64,000 bases of DNA from Photobacterium lipolyticum (GCF_003026475.1 NZ_PYMC01000009.1:160265-224264); one strand, 5' to 3'. Counted from the first letter of the stretch, positions 37,332 through 51,255 are shown. A program made the numbers and translations. Notes: generated by a model from the sequence alone, not told the origin.

Positions 37332-39512
37332 TCAGTTTTTGCTAAATACCAAAAATTGGGTTGATAACGGCGGTAAAGTCACCTTGACGGAATACGGCAG
37401 ACCATGACTCGGCTCTTCCACCACTTCAATACATTCATCTACAGCATAACCGCTGCCCCAATAGCTGGTGGCATCCGTATTGAGTACGAGGCGGTATTGC
37501 CCCTTCTCCGGCACACCCAGGGTATAACCATTCCGCGGTTCTGGCGTAAAGTTACTGATCACCAACACTTTGTCGCCATTGAGCGCAAAACGCTCATGGG
37601 CCAGTACGCTTTGCTCGGCATCATCTTGCACTCGCCATTGGAAACCTTCCGGCGAACAGTCGAGCTCATACAGTGCCGGAACGCTGGTGTACAACCGGTT
37701 TAGGTCTCGGACTAAAGATTGCATCCCTTGATGGCGAGGATACTGCAGCCAGTGCCATTCAAGCTGACCATCGTGGTTCCACTCGGCACTCTGGGCAATT
37801 TCGGTCCCCATAAAGTTCAGCTTTTTCCCCGGCTGACCGTACATATACCCCATATAGGCACGCAGGTTAGCGGTTTTCTGCCACTCATCCCCCGGCATTT
37901 TATCGAGCATCGATCCTTTGCCGTATACCACCTCATCATGAGAAAGCGACAAGACGTAATTCTCACTGAATGCGTAAATCATGGGGAATGTGAGGGTATT
38001 GTGGTGGTATTTGCGGTGAATAGGTTCTTCTTTGATGTATGACAGGCTGTCATGCATCCACCCCATATTCCACTTAAAGCCAAAGCCTAAACCGCCCATT
38101 GCGGTTGGTTTGGAAACACCTGGGAAAGCTGTAGACTCTTCGGCAATGGTCATCGCATTGGGATAGTGGCGATAAACTTCTTCATTCATCCACTTCAGCA
38201 GGCTGATGGCATCATAGTTTTCATTACCGCCATCCTGGTTGGGGAGCCATTCGCCGTGCTTGCGGGAATAATCGTGGTAAAGCATTGAGGCAACGGCATC
38301 GACCCGCAAGCCATCAATATGGAAATGCTCAAACCAGTACAGCGCATTCGACACCAGGAAGCGGCGTACATGATCTCGGCTATAATCGTAGATATAGCTG
38401 CTCCAGTCCTGGTGCCAGCCACGGCGCGGATCCGGATCATTGAACAATGCGGTACCGTCAAAGTTTGCCAAACCGTGATCATCGGACGGAAAGTGTGCCG
38501 GCACCCAGTCAAGTACCACCCCCAGACCTGCCTGGTGACACTCATCAACAAAATACTTGAAATCATCCGGCGAACCAAAGCGACTGGTAGGGGCAAACAG
38601 GCCTATAGGCTGATAGCCCCAAGAGCCATAAAACGGATACTCTGACACCGGCATCAGTTCAATATGGGTGTACCCCATATCGGTTAAATAAGGGATCAGC
38701 TCTTGTGCCAACTCCCGGTAAGTCAAAAATTCACCGTGTTCATTCCTGCGCCATGACCCGACATGAAGTTCGTAGAAAGACAGCGGCTGTTGGTGCTTTG
38801 GTGTTTCTTCACGGGTTTGCCATGCCTGATCTTGCCACTGGTACTTGGCCTGATCAAAAACAAGCGACGAGAAAGACGGGTACTGCTCGGCATGGTAACC
38901 CCATGGATCGGCTTTATGGGGCAGGCCATTGCCTGAGCTGTCTTTCAGCTCAAACTTGTAACACTCACCCTCGGCAAGCCCGGGAATGAATAATCCCCAC
39001 AGGCCATGATCCATGCGTTGCAAGGGATGGCGGCGGCCATCCCAGCCATTAAATTCACCGACGACACTGACAGCAGAAGCATTTGGTGCAAAAACCAGAA
39101 AACGAACGCCTGAAACCCCCTGGCCAGCTTTTTCCAGTGTAATTAGCTGTGCACCCATTTCATTGTACATCTGTGACGGGGTGAAAAGCGCCTCGTCAGA
39201 AGGCAAAATACGATGATACTGATAAGGGTCATTAATCGATTGCTGGCCGTCTGGCCAACAAACATGCAGCTGATAATTTGCCGTGGTCAGGTCTGTTTTT
39301 CCTTTCAGGATAAAACCGCTGGCTGATTCGCGCTCCATAGTGAAACGCTTGCCAAATTCGAGTTCCACCTCAACCTTTTCAGCTCCTGGCATCCATACCC
39401 GAAGTGAGATCTCTTCAGAATTGTATTGTGGCCCTAGAAAGGAAAATGGATCTGAAAATGCGGCTCTCTCTAGCTGGCTGTATTCCTTTTCACCCTGTGT
39501 TTCTCTGTTCAA
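37332..39512 (-). CDS. glgB: 1,4-alpha-glucan branching enzyme GlgB
   Basis: 726 residues. Introduces alpha-1,6 branches in glycogen. N-terminal CBM48 domains (about 10-220) and a GH13 barrel with the four conserved regions: [18 protein letters not shown] (nucleophile Asp), [10 protein letters not shown] (acid/base Glu) and [15 protein letters not shown]. Its own promoter is implied by a terminator between it and glgA upstream. Confidence 0.96.
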   Translation of the reverse strand: MNRETQGEKEYSQLERAAFSDPFSFLGPQYNSEEISLRVWMPGAEKVEVELEFGKRFTMERESASGFILKGKTDLTTANYQLHVCWPDGQQSINDPYQYHRILPSDEALFTPSQMYNEMGAQLITLEKAGQGVSGVRFLVFAPNASAVSVVGEFNGWDGRRHPLQRMDHGLWGLFIPGLAEGECYKFELKDSSGNGLPHKADPWGYHAEQYPSFSSLVFDQAKYQWQDQAWQTREETPKHQQPLSFYELHVGSWRRNEHGEFLTYRELAQELIPYLTDMGYTHIELMPVSEYPFYGSWGYQPIGLFAPTSRFGSPDDFKYFVDECHQAGLGVVLDWVPAHFPSDDHGLANFDGTALFNDPDPRRGWHQDWSSYIYDYSRDHVRRFLVSNALYWFEHFHIDGLRVDAVASMLYHDYSRKHGEWLPNQDGGNENYDAISLLKWMNEEVYRHYPNAMTIAEESTAFPGVSKPTAMGGLGFGFKWNMGWMHDSLSYIKEEPIHRKYHHNTLTFPMIYAFSENYVLSLSHDEVVYGKGSMLDKMPGDEWQKTANLRAYMGYMYGQPGKKLNFMGTEIAQSAEWNHDGQLEWHWLQYPRHQGMQSLVRDLNRLYTSVPALYELDCSPEGFQWRVQDDAEQSVLAHERFALNGDKVLVISNFTPEPRNGYTLGVPEKGQYRLVLNTDATSYWGSGYAVDECIEVVEEPSHGLPYSVKVTLPPLSTQFLVFSKN

Positions 39513-39632
39513 CGAAGTACTCCTTATTGATCATTGAAGAGCTTTAGCTCCCACTTCTGCTAAGCGTCGAGTTCAATCGATTCTTTCCTGATGAGCAAAT
39601 ACATCATCTAAAGCTGGCAATAGAACCTCAAA

Positions 39633-39652
39633 AAGCCCTCTTATGAGGGCTT
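39633..39652 (-). terminator. Rho-independent terminator after glgCA
   Basis: AAGCCCTC-TTAT-GAGGGCTT; on the minus strand the stem is followed by TTTTTG. It separates glgC-glgA from glgB. Confidence 0.8.
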
Positions 39653-39672
39653 AAAGAAGTTCGAACCGGTTA

Positions 39673-41214
39673 TTAAACGCCGGATGCAGACTCTGTCGAT
39701 GTAACAGACGGCAACATGTCACCATCGAGATACATCTCAAGGTACTGCTGTGCCGATTCCTGCCAGCTAAACTGGCATGCCATTGCATTTTGTTGCAAGC
39801 GTTTAAATTCCTGTGGCTTCTGGCTGTACAGCAGAAGGCTACGTTGCAGTTTAATCAACAGAGCCTCTGGGGTCGGATCGCTAAATATAAATCCGGTCGC
39901 GACGTGAGGTTTGTCGTCATAATCAATAACGGTATCAATTAATCCGCCAACCGCGCGAACGACAGGTAATGTACCATACGCTAAGCTGTACATTTGATTT
40001 AGGCCGCAGGGTTCAAATTCAGAAGGCATCATAAAAAAGTCAGCCCCGGCTGTAATGCAGTGAGCCAAGGGATTGCTGTATGCTTCAACAAAGGCGAATT
40101 TATCGGCATGCGCTTCGCTAATTTGACGCAAAGCCGACGCCAATGCCGGATCGCCGGTTCCAACAATAACGACCTGAACCTCATTGACCAGGAAGTCTTT
40201 TAAAATCGGGATCAGATAATGGATGCCTTTTTGCTCGGTTAAGCGACACACCATGCCGTATACCGGAAGATCAACAACCGGCAAACCTACCTGCTGCTGC
40301 AAATCTTTTTTGCAGGCTTTTTTACCCCGAGCGAGGCTGACTTTATTTGCTTTGAATTTTTGCTTGATATAAGGATCGGTTTCCGGATTCCAGTCGCCAT
40401 AATCACAGCCATTCACAATGCCATATAAATCACGGATTCGGTTTTGGAAGTCAGCCTCCATACCGTGTGAGCCGAGATGAGTCAGCATTTCTGAGGCATA
40501 ATTAGGGCTTACCGCATTCACTTTATCAGCATATGCGACACCTGCTTTAAGCATACTGATATGAGAGGGATCTATTTCAGCGTTAATGTAACGGTGTTGA
40601 ATCAATTCAGGGATCAGGCGGTACTGATCGTAATTGAAAATACCTTTAAATACCGCATTATGAACAGTGATCACGCTCTTGGTATTAGCAAAAAAATCAC
40701 TCTGGGCATAACGGGTTTTCAGTAGGAAAGGCACCAGGCCGGTATGCCAGTCGTTACAGTGAATAATGTCTGGCTGAAAGTCGACTTTCTCACACATATC
40801 CAGCGCCGCCGCACTCAAGAAGGCAAAACGCTCACCATTGTCTGGATATGCCTGATTATTTTCGGCATACAATTCAGGGCGATCAAAGTATTGCGGTGCA
40901 TCCAGCGCATAAACGGGCACATCGCCACTTGCTAATTGCATGACCTGATAACCAACGGCAGCAGGTTGCGGTTCTACGTATAGCTCTGTTGATAGTAACG
41001 AAACCGCCTGTTCACGACCTGTAACGGTCTTATAAAACGGCATTACAATTCGAACATCGTGCCCCATCAGCTTTAAGGCAGCAGGCAAAGATTTAGCAAC
41101 ATCGGCAAGGCCGCCGGTTTTCACCAGCCCCTCTACTTCAGATGAAACAAATAAAACCTTAAGCGGCGCTGTTGGCACTGTTTTCTTTTTAGTCGCCAAC
41201 TTCTTAATAGCCAA
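39673..41214 (-). CDS. glgA: Glycogen synthase GlgA
   Basis: 513 residues. GT5 glucosyltransferase extending glycogen from ADP-glucose. N-terminal substrate motif KTGGLADV (after the basic extension MAIKKLATKKKTV) and the C-terminal MPSEFEPCGLNQMYSLAYGTLPVVRAVGGLIDTV signature. The N-terminus is about 18 residues longer than E. coli GlgA and Lys-rich. Its start overlaps the glgC stop by 11 bp, so translation is probably coupled. Confidence 0.95.
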   Translation of the reverse strand: MAIKKLATKKKTVPTAPLKVLFVSSEVEGLVKTGGLADVAKSLPAALKLMGHDVRIVMPFYKTVTGREQAVSLLSTELYVEPQPAAVGYQVMQLASGDVPVYALDAPQYFDRPELYAENNQAYPDNGERFAFLSAAALDMCEKVDFQPDIIHCNDWHTGLVPFLLKTRYAQSDFFANTKSVITVHNAVFKGIFNYDQYRLIPELIQHRYINAEIDPSHISMLKAGVAYADKVNAVSPNYASEMLTHLGSHGMEADFQNRIRDLYGIVNGCDYGDWNPETDPYIKQKFKANKVSLARGKKACKKDLQQQVGLPVVDLPVYGMVCRLTEQKGIHYLIPILKDFLVNEVQVVIVGTGDPALASALRQISEAHADKFAFVEAYSNPLAHCITAGADFFMMPSEFEPCGLNQMYSLAYGTLPVVRAVGGLIDTVIDYDDKPHVATGFIFSDPTPEALLIKLQRSLLLYSQKPQEFKRLQQNAMACQFSWQESAQQYLEMYLDGDMLPSVTSTESASGV

Positions 41215-42421
41215 TTTTCGCTCCTTTCGGGATCACGACAATACCGTCGTCAGATACGTGATATTTCTTTTTATCTTCTTCAAGATTCTCACCAATCACC
41301 GTACCCGGGGCAATCTGTACATCTTTATCGATAATCGCGCGACGAATTATGCAGTTTGCACCTATTTTTACATCGCCCAAAATGACAGATTCAGAAATCG
41401 TGCTGTTGTGATCAACATTGGTGCGGAAGCCTAGTACCGATTGGTGAATGTGAGCGCCTCGAATATAGCTACCCGCTGAAATCATGCAGTTATTTATATC
41501 TACCTTGCAGTCTTCACTATCTAAAATAGTTGCTGGTGGTAATGGTGGGTAATGAGTATGGAGCTGCCATTGGCGGTTGTACAATGAAAAAGGGGCATCT
41601 TCGGAAAGCAGATCCATATGCGCTTGCCAGTAAGCTTCGATCGTACCTACATCACGCCAATAGCCATTACTTTTCTCACCAGGGATAATGTTTGAATTGA
41701 AGTCATAAACAAACACTTTTCCCTGCGGAAATAGCTTTGGAATAATGTCTTTACCAAAGTCATGGCTGGAATTTTCGTTAGCCGCATCTTCATTTAATTC
41801 GGCGCACAACGTGTCAGTTTCAAAAATATAATTACCCATTGAAACCAGGGCATGGTCAGGATCACCCGGAATAGATTTTGGTTTAGCGGGTTTTTCTTCA
41901 AAACCAATCATGCAGCCTTTTTCATCAACTTCAATAACACCAAAGGCACTGGCTTCGTTAAGAGGCATACGCAAGGCAGAAACTGTCAGTTCAGCCTCTT
42001 TTTCTTTGTGGAAATCCAGCATTTGTTTCACATCCATTTTATAGATGTGATCACTACCAAAGATACAGACTTGGTCCGGTTCAGCCAGTTCAATAAAACC
42101 AATATTCTGATAAATAGCATCAGCTGTTCCATCATACCAGCGCTTGCCCATACGCATTTGTGCCGGGATCGGGTCAATAAATCGGTCTGTGATACCAGTC
42201 AGGTTCCAACCCTTTTTCATGTGAACATACAACGACTGAGACTTGAATTGAGTCAGTACATATATCTTCAGAAGATCTGCATTAACAAAGTTATTTAATG
42301 CAAAATCGATAAGCCGGTAACTCCCGCCAAATGGGACTGCAGGTTTAGTACGTTTATCAGTCAAGGGGCGTAATCTCGAACCCTCGCCACCAGCCAGTAT
42401 CATTCCTAAAACGCCAGACAT
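41204..42421 (-). CDS. glgC: Glucose-1-phosphate adenylyltransferase GlgC
   Basis: 405 residues from the chosen ATG, which has GGAG 9 bp upstream; an in-frame ATG four codons earlier lacks one. Makes ADP-glucose, the committed step of glycogen synthesis. The nucleotidyltransferase motif GMILAGGEGSRLRPLTDKRTKPAVPFGG opens the protein and a left-handed beta-helix domain (about 290-400) closes it. First gene of glgC-glgA. Confidence 0.95.
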   Translation of the reverse strand: MSGVLGMILAGGEGSRLRPLTDKRTKPAVPFGGSYRLIDFALNNFVNADLLKIYVLTQFKSQSLYVHMKKGWNLTGITDRFIDPIPAQMRMGKRWYDGTADAIYQNIGFIELAEPDQVCIFGSDHIYKMDVKQMLDFHKEKEAELTVSALRMPLNEASAFGVIEVDEKGCMIGFEEKPAKPKSIPGDPDHALVSMGNYIFETDTLCAELNEDAANENSSHDFGKDIIPKLFPQGKVFVYDFNSNIIPGEKSNGYWRDVGTIEAYWQAHMDLLSEDAPFSLYNRQWQLHTHYPPLPPATILDSEDCKVDINNCMISAGSYIRGAHIHQSVLGFRTNVDHNSTISESVILGDVKIGANCIIRRAIIDKDVQIAPGTVIGENLEEDKKKYHVSDDGIVVIPKGAKIGY

Positions 42422-42684
42422 CCTATACTCCATTATCATTATGCCGTTTCGTGCATACGCAACGCGTATACATCATATAGACTTATATCATAAGGTGTAT
42501 TTAATTTGAACAGTAAAATTAATAAAGCAGAAACCTATTTTAAGAGTACAGTTCGGGAAATAGACGACAATCCAGAGAGTAAACCTTGCTGTTATAGGTT
42601 AACAAGCTAGTGCGTTCTATGGTTGCTTTTCCAACGCCCTTAAGGTTGCCATACCAGTACCTGAATGAATTAAATAAAATCCGG

Positions 42685-43950
42685 TCAGGCAAAGATGCTT
42701 TTGATTATCGAATAAAAGATGATCGATAAGCCTGCCCCAACTGGCAAAGTAATAATCCAGGATGTCACAATATTTCGCACTACCCCCATATTTATTGCGG
42801 CAATACCACGCGCCATTCCCACACCCAATACGCCCCCCACTAATGTTTGCGTCGTTGATATTGGCAAACCCGTGCCTGATGCAATGACAACGGTACAGGC
42901 GGCTGCCAGTTCGGCAGCAAAACCGCGGCTAGGCGTTAAATGAGTAATACCTTGGCCGATAGTTGCCATAACCCGCTGGCCGAATACCGCAAGACCGATA
43001 ACAATACCAACTCCGCCTAACGGCAGTATCCACCAGGAAAGTGCTGCTTTTGTTGCAATTTCACCGCCGCTGGATACCACGCTTACCACCGCAGCCAACG
43101 GACCGATAGCGTTGGCAACATCATTAGAACCATGGGCAAATGCCATACAACAGGCAGTGATCACCATTAAAATAGCAAAAACTTTTTCGACGTTGGTATA
43201 ATGCATATCTTTGTCGGCATCAGCACTAAAGCTGATGCGGGTAATGAAGAATTTACCAATAATCGCAACAATAATCGCAACACCAATGGCCCATAAATAC
43301 CCTTCGGCAACACCGAGGTTTAGTCCAATGTGTTTTAATCCTTTCTTAATGGTTACCAACGATAAGATAAAACCGGCCAAGAACATGTACACCGGTACAT
43401 AGCGTTTGGCCGCATCGAGCGGTTTATCGGTATCGAAAATAAGTTTCTGGGCGCTGTTAAAAATAATAAAGGCGATAATGCCAGCAATGAGTGGAGTGAT
43501 AACCCAGCTGCCAACAATCGCACCAATTTTGCTCCAGGTGACGGCATCTGTACCGGCGGCAACCACGGTAAATCCAACAATAGCACCGACAATTGAATGG
43601 GTGGTTGATACTGGCCAGCCCAGATAAGAGGCTATCAACAACCACAACCCAGCAGCTAATAGCGAGGCTATCATACCAAACACCAGTTGCTCGGGCGCGT
43701 TAACAAAATAATTCGCGTCAATGATGCCTTTACGAATTGTAGAGGTGACTTCTCCGCCTGCGAGATAAGCGCCGGCAAACTCAAAGATCATGGCGATAAT
43801 AATGGCCTGTTTAATGGTCAGGGCTTTAGAGCCGACCGACGTACCCATTGCATTGGCAACGTCGTTAGCCCCTATACCCCAGGCCATAAAAAAGCCGACC
43901 GCAGCGGCAAACAAAACCAGTATGGTTCCGTAACTAGTAAGTATGTCCAT
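42685..43950 (-). CDS. pitA: Low-affinity inorganic phosphate transporter (PiT family)
   Basis: 421 residues, about ten membrane helices. Both PiT signature repeats are present: FFMAWGIGANDVANAMGTSVGSKALT at the start and CCMAFAHGSNDVANAIGPLAAV in the second half. It couples phosphate (as metal phosphate) to an H+ or Na+ gradient. It lies 17 bp after its DUF47 partner, the usual regulator-transporter pair. Confidence 0.93.
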   Translation of the reverse strand: MDILTSYGTILVLFAAAVGFFMAWGIGANDVANAMGTSVGSKALTIKQAIIIAMIFEFAGAYLAGGEVTSTIRKGIIDANYFVNAPEQLVFGMIASLLAAGLWLLIASYLGWPVSTTHSIVGAIVGFTVVAAGTDAVTWSKIGAIVGSWVITPLIAGIIAFIIFNSAQKLIFDTDKPLDAAKRYVPVYMFLAGFILSLVTIKKGLKHIGLNLGVAEGYLWAIGVAIIVAIIGKFFITRISFSADADKDMHYTNVEKVFAILMVITACCMAFAHGSNDVANAIGPLAAVVSVVSSGGEIATKAALSWWILPLGGVGIVIGLAVFGQRVMATIGQGITHLTPSRGFAAELAAACTVVIASGTGLPISTTQTLVGGVLGVGMARGIAAINMGVVRNIVTSWIITLPVGAGLSIIFYSIIKSIFA

Positions 43951-43967
43951 TCAGCCGTTACCTTATG

Positions 43968-44645
43968 TTAGCGAGCCAGCATAATTTCCAAACGTGCACC
44001 AACACGTTCAGCTAAATCGGCAAGTTCACCGACCCATTCGATGATCTGGTATAAAAAGATGACATCAACGGGATTTAAATCTGCTTCTATTGCCAATAAA
44101 GAACGGCGTAACTCAATTTGCATGGAATCGGTGCCATCTTCAATTTTATCGAGCTGATTGATCATTTTTTCAACCAGATCCACTTCACGCCCCTTAAAGC
44201 CCGTTTCTAACAAGTCATCAAGTTCATTGATCACATCTGCGGCTTTTTCGGTAGCATCAATGCAGAGGCTTAAGTAATCAAAAAACTGTTCTGAGAGTTC
44301 ATCTGGGATTTGTAACTTACGCCCTATTACCCGGCCTGAAATATCTTTGGCTTTGTTGGCAATTTTGTCCTGCTGAGTCAGTAGTTCCAGTACATCAGTA
44401 CGTTGTACCGGCATAAAAAAATTGTTGGGTAATTCGAGCCGGATCGTTCGCTTTAGCCGGTCGGCGTCTTTCTCCAGCTCCGATATCTGCTTGCGGATCA
44501 CTTCTGCCTTTTCCCACTCATTCTCGACACAAGCACGGAAAAATGGTTTTAATTGATGACAACATTTAGCGACCAGTCGAATATGCTGCTCTAATGGTTT
44601 CAGTGGCGATTTAGCAAAGACATCCAGTATCAAATTTCTTGTCAT
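43968..44645 (-). CDS. DUF47 / TIGR00153 phosphate transport accessory protein (PhoU-like)
   Basis: 225 residues from MTRNLILDVFAKSP, which aligns with the family's usual N-terminus; the frame extends 21 codons upstream. All-helical PhoU-like fold with KQISELEKDADRLKRTIRLELP and VDVIFLYQIIEWVGELADLAERVG. These proteins pair with PiT transporters and probably regulate them. Cytoplasmic. Confidence 0.9.
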   Translation of the reverse strand: MTRNLILDVFAKSPLKPLEQHIRLVAKCCHQLKPFFRACVENEWEKAEVIRKQISELEKDADRLKRTIRLELPNNFFMPVQRTDVLELLTQQDKIANKAKDISGRVIGRKLQIPDELSEQFFDYLSLCIDATEKAADVINELDDLLETGFKGREVDLVEKMINQLDKIEDGTDSMQIELRRSLLAIEADLNPVDVIFLYQIIEWVGELADLAERVGARLEIMLAR

Positions 44646-44955
44646 AATATTATCCAACGAAGTGTTAGTCTCATGTTTAAATTTAAGACTGTTTCGTGAT
44701 AAAAACACGTTAGCTTAGAATTTTATTTCAGACCAACGGTGATGGGGCTGAATAACACCTTAATATTGTAAAAACGTTGCCCTTCAGTCTTAATTATATA
44801 TCTGGTTATCAAGAATGTTAGTGTTTTGTAATCTGCCCTTTATTCCCAATGGATTACCAGCTTTGCGGTGAATATTATGGCCACTCTTTATAATCTATTG
44901 TTGATTTATCATTGCGTATTTTGTTGTAGCTATAGCTAGATTATTTATGTTTATA

Positions 44956-45798
44956 TCAACCATCATCAAGACTACCGGTATTAAGCAAAATGACCTCAAT
45001 TTCTTCGATAATCTCTTCCCTGCGGAGGACATTAAATTGCTGGGTCAGTTCATCCGATAGATTGTCAAGGTGCTTGACTGCGCCTTCAAGGTGTATCATG
45101 CGGCGGTGGTTTTCCTCTATCAAAGAGGTATAGAGTAATTCATGCAAAGCAGCAAAAAGATACTGTTCCGTTAGGTCGAATAGAAACCCTTTTGGGGGTA
45201 GGTTCAGTAGCGGCGGATATGGGAAGCACGGAGGCTGGTGCCGGTTATGTTCAAAAGGCGGTAATAATTTTTTCGTGACAAGACCCTCCTCGCCACTATG
45301 GTAAACACCATACAAACTTAGCATCGGGTGTTGTGCCTGCAAGTCAGCGAGAGCTTGCACGGCATGGTCCAGCACGGCCGGTACTTCTTCCACTACGATG
45401 GGGCCATCTATTCGGGCAGATACGTGCATATCGTCTGGCATTAGGTTGTAAAGCTTGCGTCCGACGACGATCAAGGTTGGCTTAATGTTCGGATGCGTAC
45501 TTAAAGACTGCTCAGTATGACGTATCACGGCTTGGTTGAAATCACCACAGAAACCCCGTTCGGTACCGATCAGGAGATATACCGGGGTTGTCTTCATTTC
45601 TTCTGGGAGTGCTTCAGGATAAAAACTAACAAAGTCGGAGGCCACTTCGGTTAGGCCTTCAACTACCTTATGCTGAGAATCAAGAAACGTGCTGAGCTTG
45701 CGGGTTTCCATATAGGCTAGCGTTTTCATGGCGTTTAAAATATTTCTGATCTCGTGCAGGCTATGGCGATGGTGTTGTAAGTCTTGGCGTCGAGTCAT
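44956..45798 (-). CDS. atpG: F-type ATPase gamma subunit (second ATPase)
   Basis: 280 residues from [10 protein letters not shown]; the ATG overlaps the alpha stop as ATGA with GAGGAAAA before it. N-terminal helix [25 protein letters not shown] and C-terminal helix form the central shaft; the Rossmann-like middle includes [17 protein letters not shown]. The sequence differs from housekeeping gamma (C-terminus [12 protein letters not shown]), as expected for the N-ATPase branch. Last gene of the operon. Confidence 0.9.
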   Translation of the reverse strand: MTRRQDLQHHRHSLHEIRNILNAMKTLAYMETRKLSTFLDSQHKVVEGLTEVASDFVSFYPEALPEEMKTTPVYLLIGTERGFCGDFNQAVIRHTEQSLSTHPNIKPTLIVVGRKLYNLMPDDMHVSARIDGPIVVEEVPAVLDHAVQALADLQAQHPMLSLYGVYHSGEEGLVTKKLLPPFEHNRHQPPCFPYPPLLNLPPKGFLFDLTEQYLFAALHELLYTSLIEENHRRMIHLEGAVKHLDNLSDELTQQFNVLRREEIIEEIEVILLNTGSLDDG

Positions 45799-47309
45799 GG
45801 GGAATTTTCCTCGGCGTTTCCCTGAACAGTAGTGGCGGATAACAGCCAATCGGTTACCGCATGGCTCCACTTGTCCCGGGGGCTGTCAAGAGTCAGGCTG
45901 GTGTTTTGTGCCTGGTGTTCGAGGATATCGAGGAGAGAACGGATTTTTTTTCGCTCGGTATTATTGAAATGACCATCGTTAAAAGCCACGAGCCATGCCA
46001 GTTGAGAAACTTCATGGAGAGGAGAGAATTGCTCCTGTTTGAGGATCTCCCTTAATGTCAGGCCGCGTTGAATCGCGGCTTCCATGGAGGCCTCAAGACG
46101 AGCGCCAAAGCGGGTGAAACTCTCTAGCTCTAGGAACTGCAGGTAATTTAACTTCATACTCCCCGCCTCCTCCTTGATGCGAGGGTGCTGTGCTTGCCCG
46201 CCAATACGAGAAACAGATCGGGCGATATCAATTGCTGGACGAAAGCCGCCGGTGAACAGATCACGTTCAAGATAGATCTGTCCGTCTGTAATCGATATCA
46301 GGTTGGTTGGTATATAGCCGGCGATTTCCCCCTGCTGGGTTTCAACAATAGGCAGTGCGGTCATTGTACCGCCGCCATGTGCCGGACTCAGGCAGGTGGT
46401 TCGCTCCAACAGACGGGCATGTATCGAGAAAATGTCGCCGGGATAGGCTTCTCGTCCCGGCGGTCGCCGCAAAAGCAGCGACAGCTCGCGGTATATTTTA
46501 GCGTGGGTGCTGAGATCGTCATACACAACCAGCGTGTCTAGCCCTTGCTGCATCCAATATTCGGCAATTGCGCAGCCGGAAAAAGGAGCGAGGTGCTGTA
46601 ATCCGGGAAGGCTGCTCGCCTCCGCAACAACCACCGTTGTATACTCCAGTGCACCATACTCGCGCAGAATGTCTATGGTATTGAGCACGGTAGAGCGTCT
46701 TTGGCCGATGAGCACATAGACGCAGCGTACATTTTTGTCTCGTTGGTTAATCAACGTATCGAGTGCGAGTGCACTTCGGCCCAGACCTTCGTCACCGATG
46801 AGCAACTGTCGTTGTCCCTTACCGATGGGGATCAATGTATCAATGATCTTGATACCCGTATATAAAGGCGAATGAACAAAATCTCGGCTGGTAATCGGGG
46901 GCGAAAAGCTATTTATACGTTGCCATGCCGAAACGGTCGGCAGGGCTTTTCCATCGAGCGGTATGCCCAGCGGATCGATGACCCGGCTGAGTAGCCCGTC
47001 ACCGACAGGAACGCTTAAAGGGTGGCGGGCATGATGGACCGGGGTTCCGGCGGTCAGGCTCTTTGTCTCATGTAATAAAACGGCGCCTACCTGATCGTCG
47101 GTCAGATCAAAAACCATTGCCCGGCTACCGTCCTCCAAGGTGAGTATGTCGTCCATCGCCGCCGAGGGAAGCCCCGTAATCCTTGCGATACCATCCCCGA
47201 CGGACAGGACGATTCCCCGCTCCTCGATGCGTAAGCCCGCTCTGTAATCCTTGAGCCATGCGGCTTGCTGTGTAAGGGGACTGCTGAGTTCGTACTCATT
47301 TACTGGCAT
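45795..47309 (-). CDS. atpA: F-type ATPase alpha subunit (second ATPase), altered P-loop
   Basis: 504 residues from [10 protein letters not shown]; the ATG overlaps the end of the b-delta gene by 14 bp. Standard alpha layout. The noncatalytic P-loop reads GDEGLGRS (172-179), so the invariant Lys is Arg178 and the usual Gln is lost, whereas normal alpha has GDRQTGKT. The arginine finger segment [13 protein letters not shown] is kept. Nucleotide binding at the noncatalytic sites may be weakened; this is inference. An upstream in-frame TTG (47324) is a less likely start. Confidence 0.92.
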   Translation of the reverse strand: MPVNEYELSSPLTQQAAWLKDYRAGLRIEERGIVLSVGDGIARITGLPSAAMDDILTLEDGSRAMVFDLTDDQVGAVLLHETKSLTAGTPVHHARHPLSVPVGDGLLSRVIDPLGIPLDGKALPTVSAWQRINSFSPPITSRDFVHSPLYTGIKIIDTLIPIGKGQRQLLIGDEGLGRSALALDTLINQRDKNVRCVYVLIGQRRSTVLNTIDILREYGALEYTTVVVAEASSLPGLQHLAPFSGCAIAEYWMQQGLDTLVVYDDLSTHAKIYRELSLLLRRPPGREAYPGDIFSIHARLLERTTCLSPAHGGGTMTALPIVETQQGEIAGYIPTNLISITDGQIYLERDLFTGGFRPAIDIARSVSRIGGQAQHPRIKEEAGSMKLNYLQFLELESFTRFGARLEASMEAAIQRGLTLREILKQEQFSPLHEVSQLAWLVAFNDGHFNNTERKKIRSLLDILEHQAQNTSLTLDSPRDKWSHAVTDWLLSATTVQGNAEENSP

Positions 47310-48045
47310 AGGCAAATTCCGCAAAACCTTTTAAGTCATCTCGTACATTGGCATGCAATCTCCAGGCGCCGATAGTGACTCGCAATCCCGCGATCAGCTC
47401 AGGCTCCTGGTCATAATGTACGGGTACTGACAATTGGGTGATTGTTGCGAGTACTTTCTCCAGCTCTTGCCGCTTGTTATCTGGCAATGGGTAAACGCTG
47501 GTGATCATAATCGCTTCAGGTAATTCGCCCCATTGCAGCCGTAGCGAGGCGGTATACTCACTGGAGAGTGAAGACAAATCGTCCAGCAAGATATCCAGCA
47601 GGCGTATCTCCAGTTCTGGACCTGAGGCCTTGCTGAGCAGAGAGCTGGCGAACTGCGCGCTCTGTTGTAATGCCTGATACTCTATCTCACGGGTGGCTTC
47701 CATAAGCTGGCGAGATTCGGCTACTCTGGCTTTTTCTCTTTCCTGTTCAAGTGTCTGTTTCAGCAGGTTTAGCTTGGACTGCCTCTCAGCGTTAAGCTCC
47801 TCCATTAACTCGGTTCGTGCCAACTGGCACTCATGCTCCCAATCAGCCAAGCGATTTTTATATTCTTTTTTTAAGACAGTGGACTCATCATTAAGGCGCT
47901 GGGATTCGGCGAGCTGCTCCTCAATACCGGTACGGCGCTGGGTGATCACCGCCATAACCGGTTTAAAAAGAAAGTGCTTAAGAATCCAAACCAAAACCAG
48001 AAAATTGACGATTTCCAGCAGGAAGGTAGACCAGCTTAACTCCAA
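47296..48045 (-). CDS. atpF: F-type ATPase b subunit fused to a delta-like C-terminus
   Basis: 249 residues, far longer than a usual b (about 156). Residues 1-27 are the membrane helix ([23 protein letters not shown]), 30-150 a long charged coiled coil, and 165-249 resemble the C-terminal part of subunit delta ([19 protein letters not shown], then [25 protein letters not shown]). N-ATPase operons lack atpH and have such an extended AtpF, so this one protein should form both stator stalk and cap. Confidence 0.9.
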   Translation of the reverse strand: MELSWSTFLLEIVNFLVLVWILKHFLFKPVMAVITQRRTGIEEQLAESQRLNDESTVLKKEYKNRLADWEHECQLARTELMEELNAERQSKLNLLKQTLEQEREKARVAESRQLMEATREIEYQALQQSAQFASSLLSKASGPELEIRLLDILLDDLSSLSSEYTASLRLQWGELPEAIMITSVYPLPDNKRQELEKVLATITQLSVPVHYDQEPELIAGLRVTIGAWRLHANVRDDLKGFAEFAYASK

Positions 48046-48096
48046 AACATCACTCCTTCATGGTTGAGCGTTACCAATGTAGTTGCGCGCTCGATC

Positions 48097-48999
<903 letters not shown>

Positions 49000-49003
<4 letters not shown>

Positions 49004-49053
49004 AAAAAACACAGCATGAAGTCGGTTGGTGCCAGTAAGCTATCTTTCTTCAT
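49000..49053 (-). CDS. 17-codon leader or atpR remnant between atpQ-like gene and atpB
   Basis: ATG with AAGGA nearby, coding MKKDSLLAPTDFMLCFL, then TGA that overlaps the atpB ATG. It occupies the place where N-ATPase operons carry atpR (a three-helix subunit), which is missing here. It may only couple translation of atpB, or be what is left of atpR. Too short to assign a product. Confidence 0.4.
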
Positions 49054-49057
49054 GGCA

Positions 49058-49327
49058 CTATTCCTTAATAAAAAGATAGACGTTTACTGCACCCATCATC
49101 ACTCCGAGCAGGATCAGGCTCGTTGTCCAGCGAATAGAGTAACCGTCCATCATGCTGTCTAGCCAATGGCCGAGATAGGCTCCCCCGACAATAGGTAATA
49201 CGAGTAGTAGCCCCAAGGTTCCGATGTAGATTGTCTGACCGATAAGCGTCTGTTGCTCTCGCTCAGCTTTCTTCATGCGGTTTGCCTGACGTTCTATTTT
49301 TTCTTTCAAACCATTAAGTTTAGGCAT
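49058..49327 (-). CDS. atpQ: Small membrane subunit, AtpI/AtpZ-like (AtpQ position)
   Basis: 89 residues from MPKLNGLKEK; a TTG nine codons earlier is possible. A charged N-terminal helix is followed by two membrane helices (about 35-57 and 67-86) with GGAYLGHWLDSMM between, typical of AtpI/AtpZ-type assembly proteins. Its place between epsilon and a matches atpQ of N-ATPase operons. Confidence 0.75.
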   Translation of the reverse strand: MPKLNGLKEKIERQANRMKKAEREQQTLIGQTIYIGTLGLLLVLPIVGGAYLGHWLDSMMDGYSIRWTTSLILLGVMMGAVNVYLFIKE

Positions 49328-49331
49328 GGTA

Positions 49332-51154
<1,823 letters not shown>

Positions 51155-51231
51155 TTAATTTACTTGTACTTTTATGCTTTATATTCTCATCGTAGCAGAA
51201 TTGCCCAATATTGCTGTATGGCCCGTGTGGT

Positions 51232-51255
51232 TGACCTTATGTGTCACGTTATAAC
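51232..51255 (+). repeat. 24-bp direct repeat, copy 1
   Basis: Starts TGACCTTATGTGTCACG and continues TTATAAC. The identical 24 bp recurs at 55903-55926 in the same orientation. GTGAC/GTCAC-like half sites give it an internal dyad. It lies about 110 bp upstream of atpD and marks the left edge of AT-richer accessory DNA. Confidence 0.75.
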
